DNA of 60,646 nt from Streptomyces albidus (ex Kaewkla and Franco 2022). Lineage in GTDB: Bacteria > Actinomycetota > Actinomycetes > Streptomycetales > Streptomycetaceae. Made by a program: the position numbers and the translations under genes. The notes under the pieces were generated by a model that made no database searches, was not told the DNA's origin, and worked only from the letters and a program-made list of their open reading frames with translations. Below, piece by piece: positions 16,609 to 24,338 of this stretch; positions within the stretch are counted from its first letter, which is position 1, and each line of letters opens with the position of its first letter. The stretch covers positions 1-60,646 of the forward strand of contig NZ_JACBXA010000008.1 in assembly GCF_013870515.1 (NCBI RefSeq). The letters run 5' to 3'.

Positions 16609-18549
16609 TCAGGCGGCTTCGTCGCGCTCGGCGGCGTCAGTGCCCTCGGTGGCGGCCCAGACGCCGTGCCGGACGCGGGTGACGCGTCCTTCGTTGGCGA
16701 GGCGGCGCAGGGACTGGCTGACGGTCGGCAGCGGGATGTCGAGGTCATGGGCTATGACCCCGGTGCGGACCTGGCCGCGCTCGGCGAGGTAGCCGCAGAT
16801 GGCGTCCTTGGCGCTGTCGTCGGCCGGGACGACCGGGGCGAAGGCGGCTGCGGGCTCCTCCTCGACCGGCTCCTCGAGGACCTCCGGTTCGGGGGTGCTC
16901 CATTCCTCGTCGCGGCGCTGTCGCCAAGTGGCGTAGTCCTTGCCGACGCTCTCGACTGCATCGGCGGGCAGGGCGGTGGTCTCGCCGGTGGTGGCCCACT
17001 CGAAGGGGTCTTCGACGTAGTGGGTGCGCATCACTGAGGAGCGGGCTTGCGGGCCGAGGCTGTAGCCCAGCCCGGAGCTGGAAGTGCCGTCGGGGAACTC
17101 CCGCGGCAGGGCGTGCGGGTCGGCGGGAATGGTGCCGTTGAAGGAGACCTGCCCGGACAGGCGGTTGGCGGTGCGCAGGACGACGACGTTGCCGGCGGCG
17201 ACCATGTCCCGCAGTGTCATGGAGTTGCCCAACTGCGAGAGCAGCGGGACCTGGGTAACCAACCGGAGCTTGATGCCGCACTTGCGGGCCATCTTCGCCA
17301 GATCCTCAACGATCTTTACGTTTGCCGGGTCGGCGAGGACCGCGTGCGCTTCTTCGATCGTCAGGCACAGCAGCGGCAGCTCTTCGGTGGGGGTGAAGGA
17401 GGCTTTGCCGCGGCGCAGTCGGCCCTTCTCGTCGGTCCATTCCATGCGGGCGAGGAGCTTGTTGCGGCGGTACATCTCGCGCTGGGCTGCCTTGAGGAGC
17501 TTCTTGCCCTCGGCGACGGAGTCGGCGAACCAGTCGACGGCGTCCTGCCAGTCCGGGAGGGACTGGCCGCGCTGGGGGTCGATGACCCAGGAGACCGTCA
17601 GCGGCGAGTGTCGCTCGTAGGCGAGGAGTTGGTCGAGCAGGCGGGACTTGCCGGCGTCGGTGGTGCCGGCGATGAGGTCGTGGACGGGTCCGGAACCGGG
17701 GCGCCAGAAGCGGTAGAGGGCGTGGCCGCCGTCCGGGTAGACGCCGATGGGGGCGATGCCGGATTCGTGGTCGAGCAGGTGGGGGCCGGGCCAGTAGTGC
17801 ACGGCCTGGAGCGGGTTGGTGCGGTAGAGGGCGAGTTCGGCCTTGTCATTGGCTCCCTCGCGGGTTGCTTCGATGACCACGGACGATGCGGGAACGCCGA
17901 AGGCGGAGGCGATGCGGCCCGTCGAGGCGATGGCCTGGTCGGTGGTCAGTTCGCCGGGCGGCAGATTGATCAGGGCGCTGGAGCCGTTGCCGTCCGCGCG
18001 GAGGGTGAGGTCCGTCAGCCAGGAGCCGGTGAGCACGCCGCGGTCGTGGGCGACGCGGGCTTCCCACAGTTCGATCTCTTCGCCGAGGCTGCCTTCGGCG
18101 TCGCCTCGGATGCGGTGGTGCCACCACCACGGGATGCCGGTGGCCAGCAGCCAGACCAGCAGCAGACCGGGCATGGGCGGGGCGATCCCGCCACGGGCAG
18201 CCATCGCCAGCAGCAGCGCGCCAGCGGTGCCGGCGGAAGTCAGCGCGTACGCACGCTCGTTGCGACGCAGGGGCCGGCCCTTGGTCGTGCGGCGCCGGAG
18301 CCACCAGGCGGTGCCTGCGGCCAGGCCGACGTCCAGGAGCAGGGCGGTCTTCCACCCGTCGGCTGCTGCACCGCAGGCCGCACCAAGGGTGCCGAGAGTG
18401 ATCGCGGCGTGGACGGGGGCGAGGGGGCGGCGGTGTCGCCAGGAGAAGCGCACGATGCCGCGGCCCGTACGGAAGAGCGCGCGGGCGGTGGAGATCGCGG
18501 TCTCCAGCTTCGAGCGGCGGATGACGATGCGGGGGCGACGACGCAGCAT
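16609..18549 (-). CDS. traB: TraB-type FtsK/SpoIIIE conjugative DNA translocase
   Basis: A 646-aa membrane ATPase for transfer of double-stranded DNA between mycelia, the hallmark of Streptomyces conjugation. Four hydrophobic N-terminal segments (about 45-160) are followed by a FtsK-like motor: Walker A AGTTDAGKSR (about 292-300), VIDPQRGQSLPDW, and Walker B LLCLTIEEAHAV. The LVTQVPLLSQLGNS region is typical of plasmid TraB/FtsK proteins. After an acidic linker (PEPEVLEEPVEEEP) the C terminus is a winged helix (YLAERGQVRTGVIA to RRLANEGRVTRVRHGVW), the expected DNA-recognition domain. AAGGAG lies 10 bases before the ATG. The gene is downstream of the small membrane-protein genes and on their strand. 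Confidence 0.88.
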   Translation of the reverse strand: MLRRRPRIVIRRSKLETAISTARALFRTGRGIVRFSWRHRRPLAPVHAAITLGTLGAACGAAADGWKTALLLDVGLAAGTAWWLRRRTTKGRPLRRNERAYALTSAGTAGALLLAMAARGGIAPPMPGLLLVWLLATGIPWWWHHRIRGDAEGSLGEEIELWEARVAHDRGVLTGSWLTDLTLRADGNGSSALINLPPGELTTDQAIASTGRIASAFGVPASSVVIEATREGANDKAELALYRTNPLQAVHYWPGPHLLDHESGIAPIGVYPDGGHALYRFWRPGSGPVHDLIAGTTDAGKSRLLDQLLAYERHSPLTVSWVIDPQRGQSLPDWQDAVDWFADSVAEGKKLLKAAQREMYRRNKLLARMEWTDEKGRLRRGKASFTPTEELPLLCLTIEEAHAVLADPANVKIVEDLAKMARKCGIKLRLVTQVPLLSQLGNSMTLRDMVAAGNVVVLRTANRLSGQVSFNGTIPADPHALPREFPDGTSSSGLGYSLGPQARSSVMRTHYVEDPFEWATTGETTALPADAVESVGKDYATWRQRRDEEWSTPEPEVLEEPVEEEPAAAFAPVVPADDSAKDAICGYLAERGQVRTGVIAHDLDIPLPTVSQSLRRLANEGRVTRVRHGVWAATEGTDAAERDEAA

Positions 18550-18648
18550 GCCGAGGTTGCTCCTTGAACGGGACTGCGGACGGCGGGAGATGAGCGGGCT
18601 TGGGGTCCGGCCCCGGCAAGGCGTGCCGGGGCCGGACCGGTCGGTCGC

Positions 18649-19575
18649 TCAGGCGGTGTAGAACTCCTTCTTCGCGCCGCCCTCAGGAGCGGAGGCGTAT
18701 GCCTCGGCGAGGGCCTGGTGGGTCTGCTGGACGTGCTGGGCGGTGGCCATCGCGCCGCTGGCGCGGGTCTCCGCCGCGACGGCCCTGGCGTTGGCCGCTT
18801 CCAGTCGCGTGCTGGAAGCGTCTGCCAGCGCGCTGATCTTTTCGAGGGTCTCCCTGTCCAGGTGCAGTTCGGCCAGCGAGCCGGCCATGGTCTCGATGCG
18901 CTGGGCGTCCTGGTTGGCGCGTTCGGCGTCGGCCTGGGCGTCCTCCAGTTCGGCGTGCGCTTCGACGGCGATGGCGTTGAGTTCAGCGAGCAGCTGGTCG
19001 AAGTTGTGGACCTCGCCGCCGGTGACGGTGTTGATGGACATGGCTGCGGAACCTCCAGAGGCAGGAGCGGGGGTGGGCCCACCGCCCGGTTTGGCGGCGG
19101 GAGTCTTGGGTGGGGTAGCTGAGGGAGCGCTGGTGATGACGTGGACGGTCGCCTTGCCGCCGGCGTCGTCCGCACTGGGTTTGGCGAGCGGCGCCGGCCC
19201 GTCGCCGTCGGGCGGCGGGGTACCGCCGCTGTCTCCTTCCGAGGTCTCGGATGAGCCGTTCTTGCGGGTGTCGGCCCAACGGCGGGCGCGTTCCTTGCCC
19301 TTGGGCCATCCGGCGCGGAAGCCGTCGATGAAGCCGCGGGTGATCAGGAAGCCGCCGACGGCGATCGTGGTCGCGCCGGAAGCGACCTTCACGCCGGTGC
19401 TCGCGCTGCGCGGGGCGGGGCCGCCGCCGCGGGCCGCGAGCTTGCGGCGCCTGTCGGCCTTCTGGTGTCGGCGGTCGCGTCCGGTGCGGTAGTTGTCTCG
19501 GACGCTGCTGGTGGCGTTGCTGGCGCCGTCGCCGACGGCCCAGCACAGCGCGAGGACGATGATCAGGAGACCCAT
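18649..19575 (-). CDS. Transfer-region membrane protein with coiled coil
   Basis: A 308-aa protein with an N-terminal membrane helix (GLLIIVLALCWAVG) and a second hydrophobic segment near residue 65 (ATTIAVGGFLITRGFIDGF). A Pro/Gly/Ala-rich linker (about 105-175) follows, then a long C-terminal coiled coil (LLAELNAIAVEAHAELEDAQ to the end). No family was recognised. It resembles the spread or accessory proteins (Spd-like) near traB in AICEs by position and layout only. GGAGGTGAG precedes the ATG. Confidence 0.65.
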   Translation of the reverse strand: MGLLIIVLALCWAVGDGASNATSSVRDNYRTGRDRRHQKADRRRKLAARGGGPAPRSASTGVKVASGATTIAVGGFLITRGFIDGFRAGWPKGKERARRWADTRKNGSSETSEGDSGGTPPPDGDGPAPLAKPSADDAGGKATVHVITSAPSATPPKTPAAKPGGGPTPAPASGGSAAMSINTVTGGEVHNFDQLLAELNAIAVEAHAELEDAQADAERANQDAQRIETMAGSLAELHLDRETLEKISALADASSTRLEAANARAVAAETRASGAMATAQHVQQTHQALAEAYASAPEGGAKKEFYTA

Positions 19576-19629
19576 AGGGCCTCACCTCCAAGGGAGTTGA
19601 GTGGCTTGGGTTGGCACGTGGCGGGGCGG

Positions 19630-20064
19630 TTAGAAGAGGAAGCCGCCGATGGCTCCGAAGGCGCCGGCGATCGCGCCGACGACGCCCATGACCACGGCGC
19701 CGGCCGTGCCGGGGATGGAGACCCCGGCCACCGGCAGCACGGCCGCGGAGGCGAGCGTGCGGTTGGAGACGGACCTCAGGACGAGGTCGAAGGAGAGAAC
19801 GGCGAAGGCCACGAGGCCGATCAGACTGATCGCGGCGGCGCCGGTGTAGCGGCCGATGACTGTGTTCACGGCTGTGTCGGCCCAGCCGACGGCCGTCCGC
19901 AGCCAGCCACCCACGGGTGTGCCGACGATGCCCACGACACCGGCGAGGACGAGCAGTGCTGTCAGCCGCGGGGCTGTTCGGCGGCCGACCGTCCGCAGCA
20001 GCACGGCGGCGACGAGGCAGAGAACGCCGACGGTTACAGAGATCGAAGCGTCGAAGAACGACAT
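19630..20064 (-). CDS. Small polytopic membrane protein of the transfer region
   Basis: A 144-aa, strongly hydrophobic protein with about four membrane segments (ISVTVGVLCLVAAVLL, LTALLVLAGVVGIVG, AAISLIGLVAFAVLSF and a Gly/Ala-rich C-terminal one). The ATG at 20064 has GGGAG 8 bases upstream; an upstream ATG is less well placed. Spd-like spread functions are usual at this spot in conjugative elements, but the sequence itself gives no function. Between it and the next gene, 20089-20190 holds short palindromes such as GTGAACTTCAC. Confidence 0.6.
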   Translation of the reverse strand: MSFFDASISVTVGVLCLVAAVLLRTVGRRTAPRLTALLVLAGVVGIVGTPVGGWLRTAVGWADTAVNTVIGRYTGAAAISLIGLVAFAVLSFDLVLRSVSNRTLASAAVLPVAGVSIPGTAGAVVMGVVGAIAGAFGAIGGFLF

Positions 20065-20190
20065 GGATTCAGCTCCCTTCAAGATCAACTTTTGTGACGT
20101 GTTGTGATCGGCGGTTCGTGCGCGCCTGCGCGCGCCTCCGCGTTGGCGTGGGCGGGCGTGTGAATGTCGCTGTGAACTTCACGCACCCGC

Positions 20191-20412
20191 TCACGCTGCG
20201 TGAGACCGGGTGAAGTGCTGGGCCCAGGCGTCGAGGTCGTCGGTGACCTGCTGCCAGGCCCGCTCGCGTTGGTCGCCGGGCAGGTCGGCGAGGCTGGCAC
20301 GCAGTTGGTCGAAGGCGACGGCCGCCCCGGCGGCAGCGGTCGGTGCTGCGGCACGCTTGGCCGCGAAGTGCGCGGCCTCGCGCTGCCGACGCGCTTTTTG
20401 ACGGCGACTCAC
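20191..20412 (-). CDS. Small basic protein, unknown
   Basis: A 73-aa protein that starts with a basic, DNA- or membrane-contacting stretch (SRRQKARRQREAA) and continues as Ala-rich helix (AFDQLRASLADLPGDQRERAWQQVTDDLDAWAQHF). The GTG start overlaps the upstream stop (GTGA), which argues for a real coupled gene. The function is unknown. Confidence 0.5.
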   Translation of the reverse strand: MSRRQKARRQREAAHFAAKRAAAPTAAAGAAVAFDQLRASLADLPGDQRERAWQQVTDDLDAWAQHFTRSHAA

Positions 20413-20963
20413 CGCTCCTCACCCGCCCCACCAGGAGCGACGGGGACCTGCGGCCTTTCGGCCCGGGTATGCGGGGTGAACCTCCACATGCCTGAGCGGC
20501 TCTTGGTGGCCAGCCCGTCGGTGGCCATGTATCGCAGGGCTGAGGTGACGGTGCTGTGGTGTAGGTCGAGGTCGTCGGCGATCGTCCGTGCGCGGGCCTC
20601 ACCGAGCTTGGTGAGGTGGTTGTGCACGCGGGTGCGGATGCGGGTGGGGACGGCCCAGCCAGGCATGTGCCCGTAGTCGGGATGCAGCCGCTTCGCCGGT
20701 GCGCTCAGGGCGAGACGCATGATTCGTCCGGCGCCGAAGCAGGCGAGCGCGACCAGTGCCAGGCCGGGTGCGTCCGAGGGGCTGTGGGTGGGTGAGTCGC
20801 CGATGGCGGCGGATGCGGCGATGACTCCGGCGTACAAGCCAGGCAGGACGCAGACGACGTCGGCCAGGCTCGCCAGGACGTCGAGGGCGTTGGCTGCTGC
20901 GACGCGTGGTGTGTGCCAGCGGCTGTAGCGGATGGTCTCGTCGGACACGGTGCGGTACCTCAT
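20409..20963 (-). CDS. Membrane protein with C-terminal winged helix
   Basis: A 184-aa protein with two hydrophobic segments (about 25-60, including VVCVLPGLYAGVIAASAAIG, and about 65-85). A winged-helix DNA-binding end follows (VHNHLTKLGEARARTIADDLDLHHSTVTSALRYMATDGLATKS). Membrane-bound regulators of this type would fit an element-encoded control gene. It overlaps both neighbours by 4 bases (starts at 20963 and 20412), so 20191-21259 looks like one operon. Confidence 0.55.
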   Translation of the reverse strand: MRYRTVSDETIRYSRWHTPRVAAANALDVLASLADVVCVLPGLYAGVIAASAAIGDSPTHSPSDAPGLALVALACFGAGRIMRLALSAPAKRLHPDYGHMPGWAVPTRIRTRVHNHLTKLGEARARTIADDLDLHHSTVTSALRYMATDGLATKSRSGMWRFTPHTRAERPQVPVAPGGAGEER

Positions 20964-21259
20964 TTCTGGTTGGTGGTGCGGTCGTTGCCGGTGGAGCCGG
21001 AAGTCGTGAGCAGGCCCTCGGCGGCCAGGAGTTGCTTGGCTTTGGCCTGGCGGCAGCCGAGGGCGTCGGCGGCCTGGCGGATTGAGGCAGGGGCCTCGCC
21101 GACGGCGGCCAGGCGCCGCAGCAGCTCACGGCGCTTGTCATCCGTGGTCGGCTTCGGCGTCGCTGTGTGCGTCCGGCTGGTGTCGCGGCGCCCGCGTCCG
21201 GCTGCCGCCGCTGCGACCGCCGCCGGTGCCGGGGGCACGCGCGGGGACGGGTTCGGCAA
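20960..21259 (-). CDS. Small helix-turn-helix protein at the element's right edge
   Basis: The credible part is the last 65 residues: DDKRRELLRRLAAVGEAPASI and then RQAADALGCRQAKAKQLLAAEGLL, a compact helix-turn-helix. The open frame extends upstream through the 3' end of the helicase gene on the same strand (122-base overlap), and no good ribosome site was found. The start is therefore unknown, and the N-terminal 35 residues (Ala/Arg/Pro-rich) are probably not real or are a fusion product. The stop overlaps the start of the next gene. Confidence 0.45.
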   Translation of the reverse strand: MPNPSPRVPPAPAAVAAAAAGRGRRDTSRTHTATPKPTTDDKRRELLRRLAAVGEAPASIRQAADALGCRQAKAKQLLAAEGLLTTSGSTGNDRTTNQK

Positions 21260-22568
21260 CGATGACCGGAACTCCGGACGGCTCCTGTGCGCCCGCGATC
21301 CGTGTCAGGTCGGCGTCCCGCGAGGCGGCCGTGACGGTCTTCGCGGTGACCCCCACGGCGGCGACGAGACGGTTCAACTCGCGGCGCTCCTCGGGAAGTA
21401 CGAGGGTGAGCACGCTTCCGGAGGCACCGGCGCGGGCGGTACGGCCTCCGCGGTGCAGGTAGTCCTTGTGGTCGGTGGGCGGGTCGACGTTGACCACCAG
21501 GTCGAGGTCGTCGATGTGGATGCCCCGCGCGGCGACGTTGGTGGCCACGAGCACGGTCACGTGCCCGTTCTTGAAGTGCTCCAGCGCGCGGTTGCGCTGC
21601 GGCTGCGACTTACCGCCGTGCAGCGCCGCCGCCCGTACGCCGCTGCGCAGCAGGTCCTTCGTCAGCCGGTCCACCGAACGCTTGGTGTCACGGAACATCA
21701 GGACCCGGCCGTCGCGGGCCGCGATGCGCGCGGCCGTGCTCATCTTGTCCGCACTCGCCACGTGGACTATGTGGTGCTCCATCTCCGTGACGGTGCCCGC
21801 CGGGGCGTCCACGGAGTGCACGACCGGGTCGTTGAGGAACATCCGCACCAGCCGGTCCACGTCCCGGTCCAGGGTGGCGGAGAAGAGCATGCGCTGGCCG
21901 TCGTCCGGCACCTGCTTCAGCAGGGCGGTGACCTGCGGCAGGAAGCCCATGTCGGCCATCTGGTCGGCCTCGTCGAGGACGGTGATCCGCACGTCCCCGA
22001 GGCTGCAGTCACGCCGCTCGATCAGGTCCTTGAGGCGTCCCGGGGTGGCCACGACCAGTTCGACGCCGTCACGAAGGGCGCCGGCCTGGCGTGAGATGCC
22101 CATCCCGCCGACGACGGTGGCCGTACGCAGGCGCAGCGACCGGGCGTAGGGGGCGAGCGCGGTGCCGACCTGCTCGGCCAGTTCCCGTGTGGGCACGAGG
22201 ACGAGAGCGAGAGGCCTACGGGATTCGGCGCGGCGACCGGCGGTGCGGGCGAGCAGCGCGAGCCCGAAGGCGAGGGTCTTGCCCGACCCGGTGCGTCCGC
22301 GGCCCAGGACGTCGCGGCCCGCGAGCGAGTTGGGCAGCGTGGATCCCTGGATGGGGAACGGGACGGTCACGCCCTGCGCCGTCAGCGTCGACAGCAGCTG
22401 CTCGGGCATGTCGAGGTCGGCGAAGCGCTCGACCGGGGGCAGAGCGGGAGTGGTGCTCACCGGCAGCGCGAAGTCCTTCTGCGGTGCGATGAGCGGCTTG
22501 CGCTTGGGCGCCGCGTTGCGCGGGCGGGCGTGGCGCTGTCGGGTGGAGCGGGTCCTGCTGGGATTCAC
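21138..22568 (-). CDS. DEAD-box RNA helicase
   Basis: A 476-aa ATP-dependent RNA helicase, probably for RNA structure remodelling in the cold. Motifs in order: Q-motif (PFPIQGSTLPN), motif I GRGRTGSGKT, Ia PTRELAEQ, II VLDEADQM, III FSATLDRD, IV VLMFRDTKRS, V TNVAARGIHIDDLDLV, VI HRGGRTARAG. The N terminus is basic, with a run of Arg/Lys. The GTG at 22568 has GGAAGG upstream. The C-terminal 50 residues are low-complexity Arg/Gly/Pro and overlap the small HTH gene, so the 3' end may have been altered by the element. A cold-shock gene lies upstream on the same strand. Confidence 0.9.
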   Translation of the reverse strand: MNPSRTRSTRQRHARPRNAAPKRKPLIAPQKDFALPVSTTPALPPVERFADLDMPEQLLSTLTAQGVTVPFPIQGSTLPNSLAGRDVLGRGRTGSGKTLAFGLALLARTAGRRAESRRPLALVLVPTRELAEQVGTALAPYARSLRLRTATVVGGMGISRQAGALRDGVELVVATPGRLKDLIERRDCSLGDVRITVLDEADQMADMGFLPQVTALLKQVPDDGQRMLFSATLDRDVDRLVRMFLNDPVVHSVDAPAGTVTEMEHHIVHVASADKMSTAARIAARDGRVLMFRDTKRSVDRLTKDLLRSGVRAAALHGGKSQPQRNRALEHFKNGHVTVLVATNVAARGIHIDDLDLVVNVDPPTDHKDYLHRGGRTARAGASGSVLTLVLPEERRELNRLVAAVGVTAKTVTAASRDADLTRIAGAQEPSGVPVIVAEPVPARAPGTGGGRSGGSRTRAPRHQPDAHSDAEADHG

Positions 22569-22679
22569 CTGGGAACCTTCCTCGGTCGGCACGCGTCGAG
22601 GAGGGCTCCGCGGCAATTCGGCCGTACGGAGAACCACAAGAACGAGCCGGAAATTCGGAGTACTGCGATCCGTGCATGA

Positions 22680-22714
22680 GCCGGGGCCCGCACCTCGAAG
22701 GTGCGGGCCCCGGC
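22680..22714. terminator. Intrinsic terminator downstream of the cold-shock gene
   Basis: A perfect 15-bp stem (CCGGGGCCCGCACCT and its complement, 22681-22713) with a 3-nt loop, extended by one outer G-C pair. It lies between the cold-shock gene and the helicase, so the two are separate transcripts. Confidence 0.8.
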
Positions 22715-22730
22715 CGGGTCTGCTCCGAGA

Positions 22731-22934
22731 TCAGGCAGGAACGATGTTCTCCGCCTGGGGGCCCTTCTGGCCCTGCGTGACGTCGAACGTCACCTTCTGG
22801 CCCTCGTGGAGCTCTCGGTAGCCCTGGGCGTTGATGTTCGAGTAGTGAGCGAAGACGTCAGCGCCGCCGCCCTCCTGCTCGATGAAGCCGAAGCCCTTTT
22901 CCGAGTTGAACCACTTCACGGTGCCGGATGCCAT
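22731..22934 (-). CDS. Cold-shock domain protein (CspA family)
   Basis: A 67-aa single cold-shock domain that binds single-stranded RNA/DNA. Both nucleic-acid motifs are present: RNP1 KGFGFIEQ and RNP2 DVFAHYS. The length is standard for the family. I chose the ATG at 22934, with AAGGAGAT upstream. The 170 bases upstream to the laccase stop leave room for the long 5' leader typical of csp genes. Confidence 0.95.
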   Translation of the reverse strand: MASGTVKWFNSEKGFGFIEQEGGGADVFAHYSNINAQGYRELHEGQKVTFDVTQGQKGPQAENIVPA

Positions 22935-23110
22935 GCGATCTCCTTCAAAGGCAAAAGCTGGAGCCCCGCACCTCGCGGAGCACCGTCGCCGCCCTGACCC
23001 CATCCAGAAAGACCGGAAAACAGAAATGCGCCCGAAGGTCACAACCATCAGGCGCACACAAGTCATGGGTACCAAAACTGCAACTCGTACAACCTAACAC
23101 ACTTCAGGCG

Positions 23111-24133
23111 TCAGTGATCGTGGCCGTCGTGACCCGGCACCGTGCCGTCCGGCTTGGCGACCAGCAGCAGTCCGGCCATGCCCATGTCGGAGTGGCTCTG
23201 GACGTGGCAGTGGTACATCCACGCCCCCGCTCCCGCCTCCTCGCCGGCGATGATCTGGAAGCCGAAGGAGTCCGCCGGACCGGTGATCTTGTTGTCGATG
23301 ATGCGGCTGGGGTCGCCGGGGCCTTCCAGCAGACCCGTGCGGTTGTCCGCCCAGCGATGACCGTGCATGTGGAAGGTGTGGTAGTACTCCCCGTGCGTGA
23401 TCATGATGATCTCGACGCGGTCGTTCACGGTGACCTTGAAGTCCGGGCCCTTGGGCAGGTTGTTGATCGTCATGTCGTTGAAGACGACGGTGAATTGGGC
23501 GTCCGGAAGGATGTCGCCCTCCCTGCGCACCACCACCGGCCCGTAGAGCCCGGCACGGATGCCGCCGGTGCCGTGCTCGGTGCCCACCACGTGGTCGTGG
23601 TAGTGCCAGTAACCCGCGCTTCCCGGGCGGTACGTGCCGTCCTTGCGCTTGCCCGGAGCGTGAGTACGCCAGGTGTACGTGCGCTTCTTGCCCGGCTCCA
23701 CGACGCTGTCGTTCATCTTGGTGCCGTCATTGGCACGGTCGTAGTCGACGCCGTGCGGGTGCAGGCTGACGGCGACGTCGGTGGTGTTCTCGAACTCGAC
23801 GTGCAGGGTGTCCCCTTCGACGAGTTCGATCAGCGGGCCCGGCACTGTGGCCTTGCCCTTCTCCAGGCCGTAGCCGATCTGATCGTCCGCCAGCCTCTCC
23901 GCGAAGAGCTTCATATGGCGCACCTCGCCGCCTGCTCGCGCGCGGCGCACGGCGGCCGCCGATGCAGTGGGGGCCGCCTCCGGGGACGCGGGTGCGGCTG
24001 AGGCGGCCTGCGCGGGGCCCAGGACGGCCGGGCCGATCGCGGCGGCGGCCGTTCCCGCGAGGAGGCGTCTGCTGAAACCCCGGCGGTCGATGCTTTCGGG
24101 CTTCTCGGGCTGCGTCCCTGGCGTCTCGGTCAC
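23111..24133 (-). CDS. Two-domain small laccase (multicopper oxidase), Tat-exported
   Basis: A 340-aa extracellular oxidase for phenolic or other reduced substrates, using O2. The twin-arginine signal is [11 protein letters not shown] (about residues 17-27) with an Ala-rich cleavage region. All four copper clusters are present: [22 protein letters not shown] and [12 protein letters not shown], the last with the type 1 Cys-His-Met set. At 340 aa with two cupredoxin domains it is the trimeric small-laccase type of Streptomyces, not a three-domain enzyme. The GTG at 24133 has GGGAG 5 bases upstream. It is divergent from the secreted dehydrogenase gene. Confidence 0.92.
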   Translation of the reverse strand: MTETPGTQPEKPESIDRRGFSRRLLAGTAAAAIGPAVLGPAQAASAAPASPEAAPTASAAAVRRARAGGEVRHMKLFAERLADDQIGYGLEKGKATVPGPLIELVEGDTLHVEFENTTDVAVSLHPHGVDYDRANDGTKMNDSVVEPGKKRTYTWRTHAPGKRKDGTYRPGSAGYWHYHDHVVGTEHGTGGIRAGLYGPVVVRREGDILPDAQFTVVFNDMTINNLPKGPDFKVTVNDRVEIIMITHGEYYHTFHMHGHRWADNRTGLLEGPGDPSRIIDNKITGPADSFGFQIIAGEEAGAGAWMYHCHVQSHSDMGMAGLLLVAKPDGTVPGHDGHDH

Positions 24134-24338
24134 CGTTGCTCCCTCTTCGACGACGGCCTGAACTCCTGTTGTGCGCTGAGGTGTTGGGGGCTGAGCCGGG
24201 AAGGACGGTAGCGCCACGGCCCTCGTTTATCCATATCCAGGACAAAGTTCGTTGAATCCTGGTCATAGCTCTTGGCGTTCCACCGAAAGACGTCTAACTT
24301 CATCGTCGTTTCTGTGACTTAAGAGGGGTGGAGCAGTC

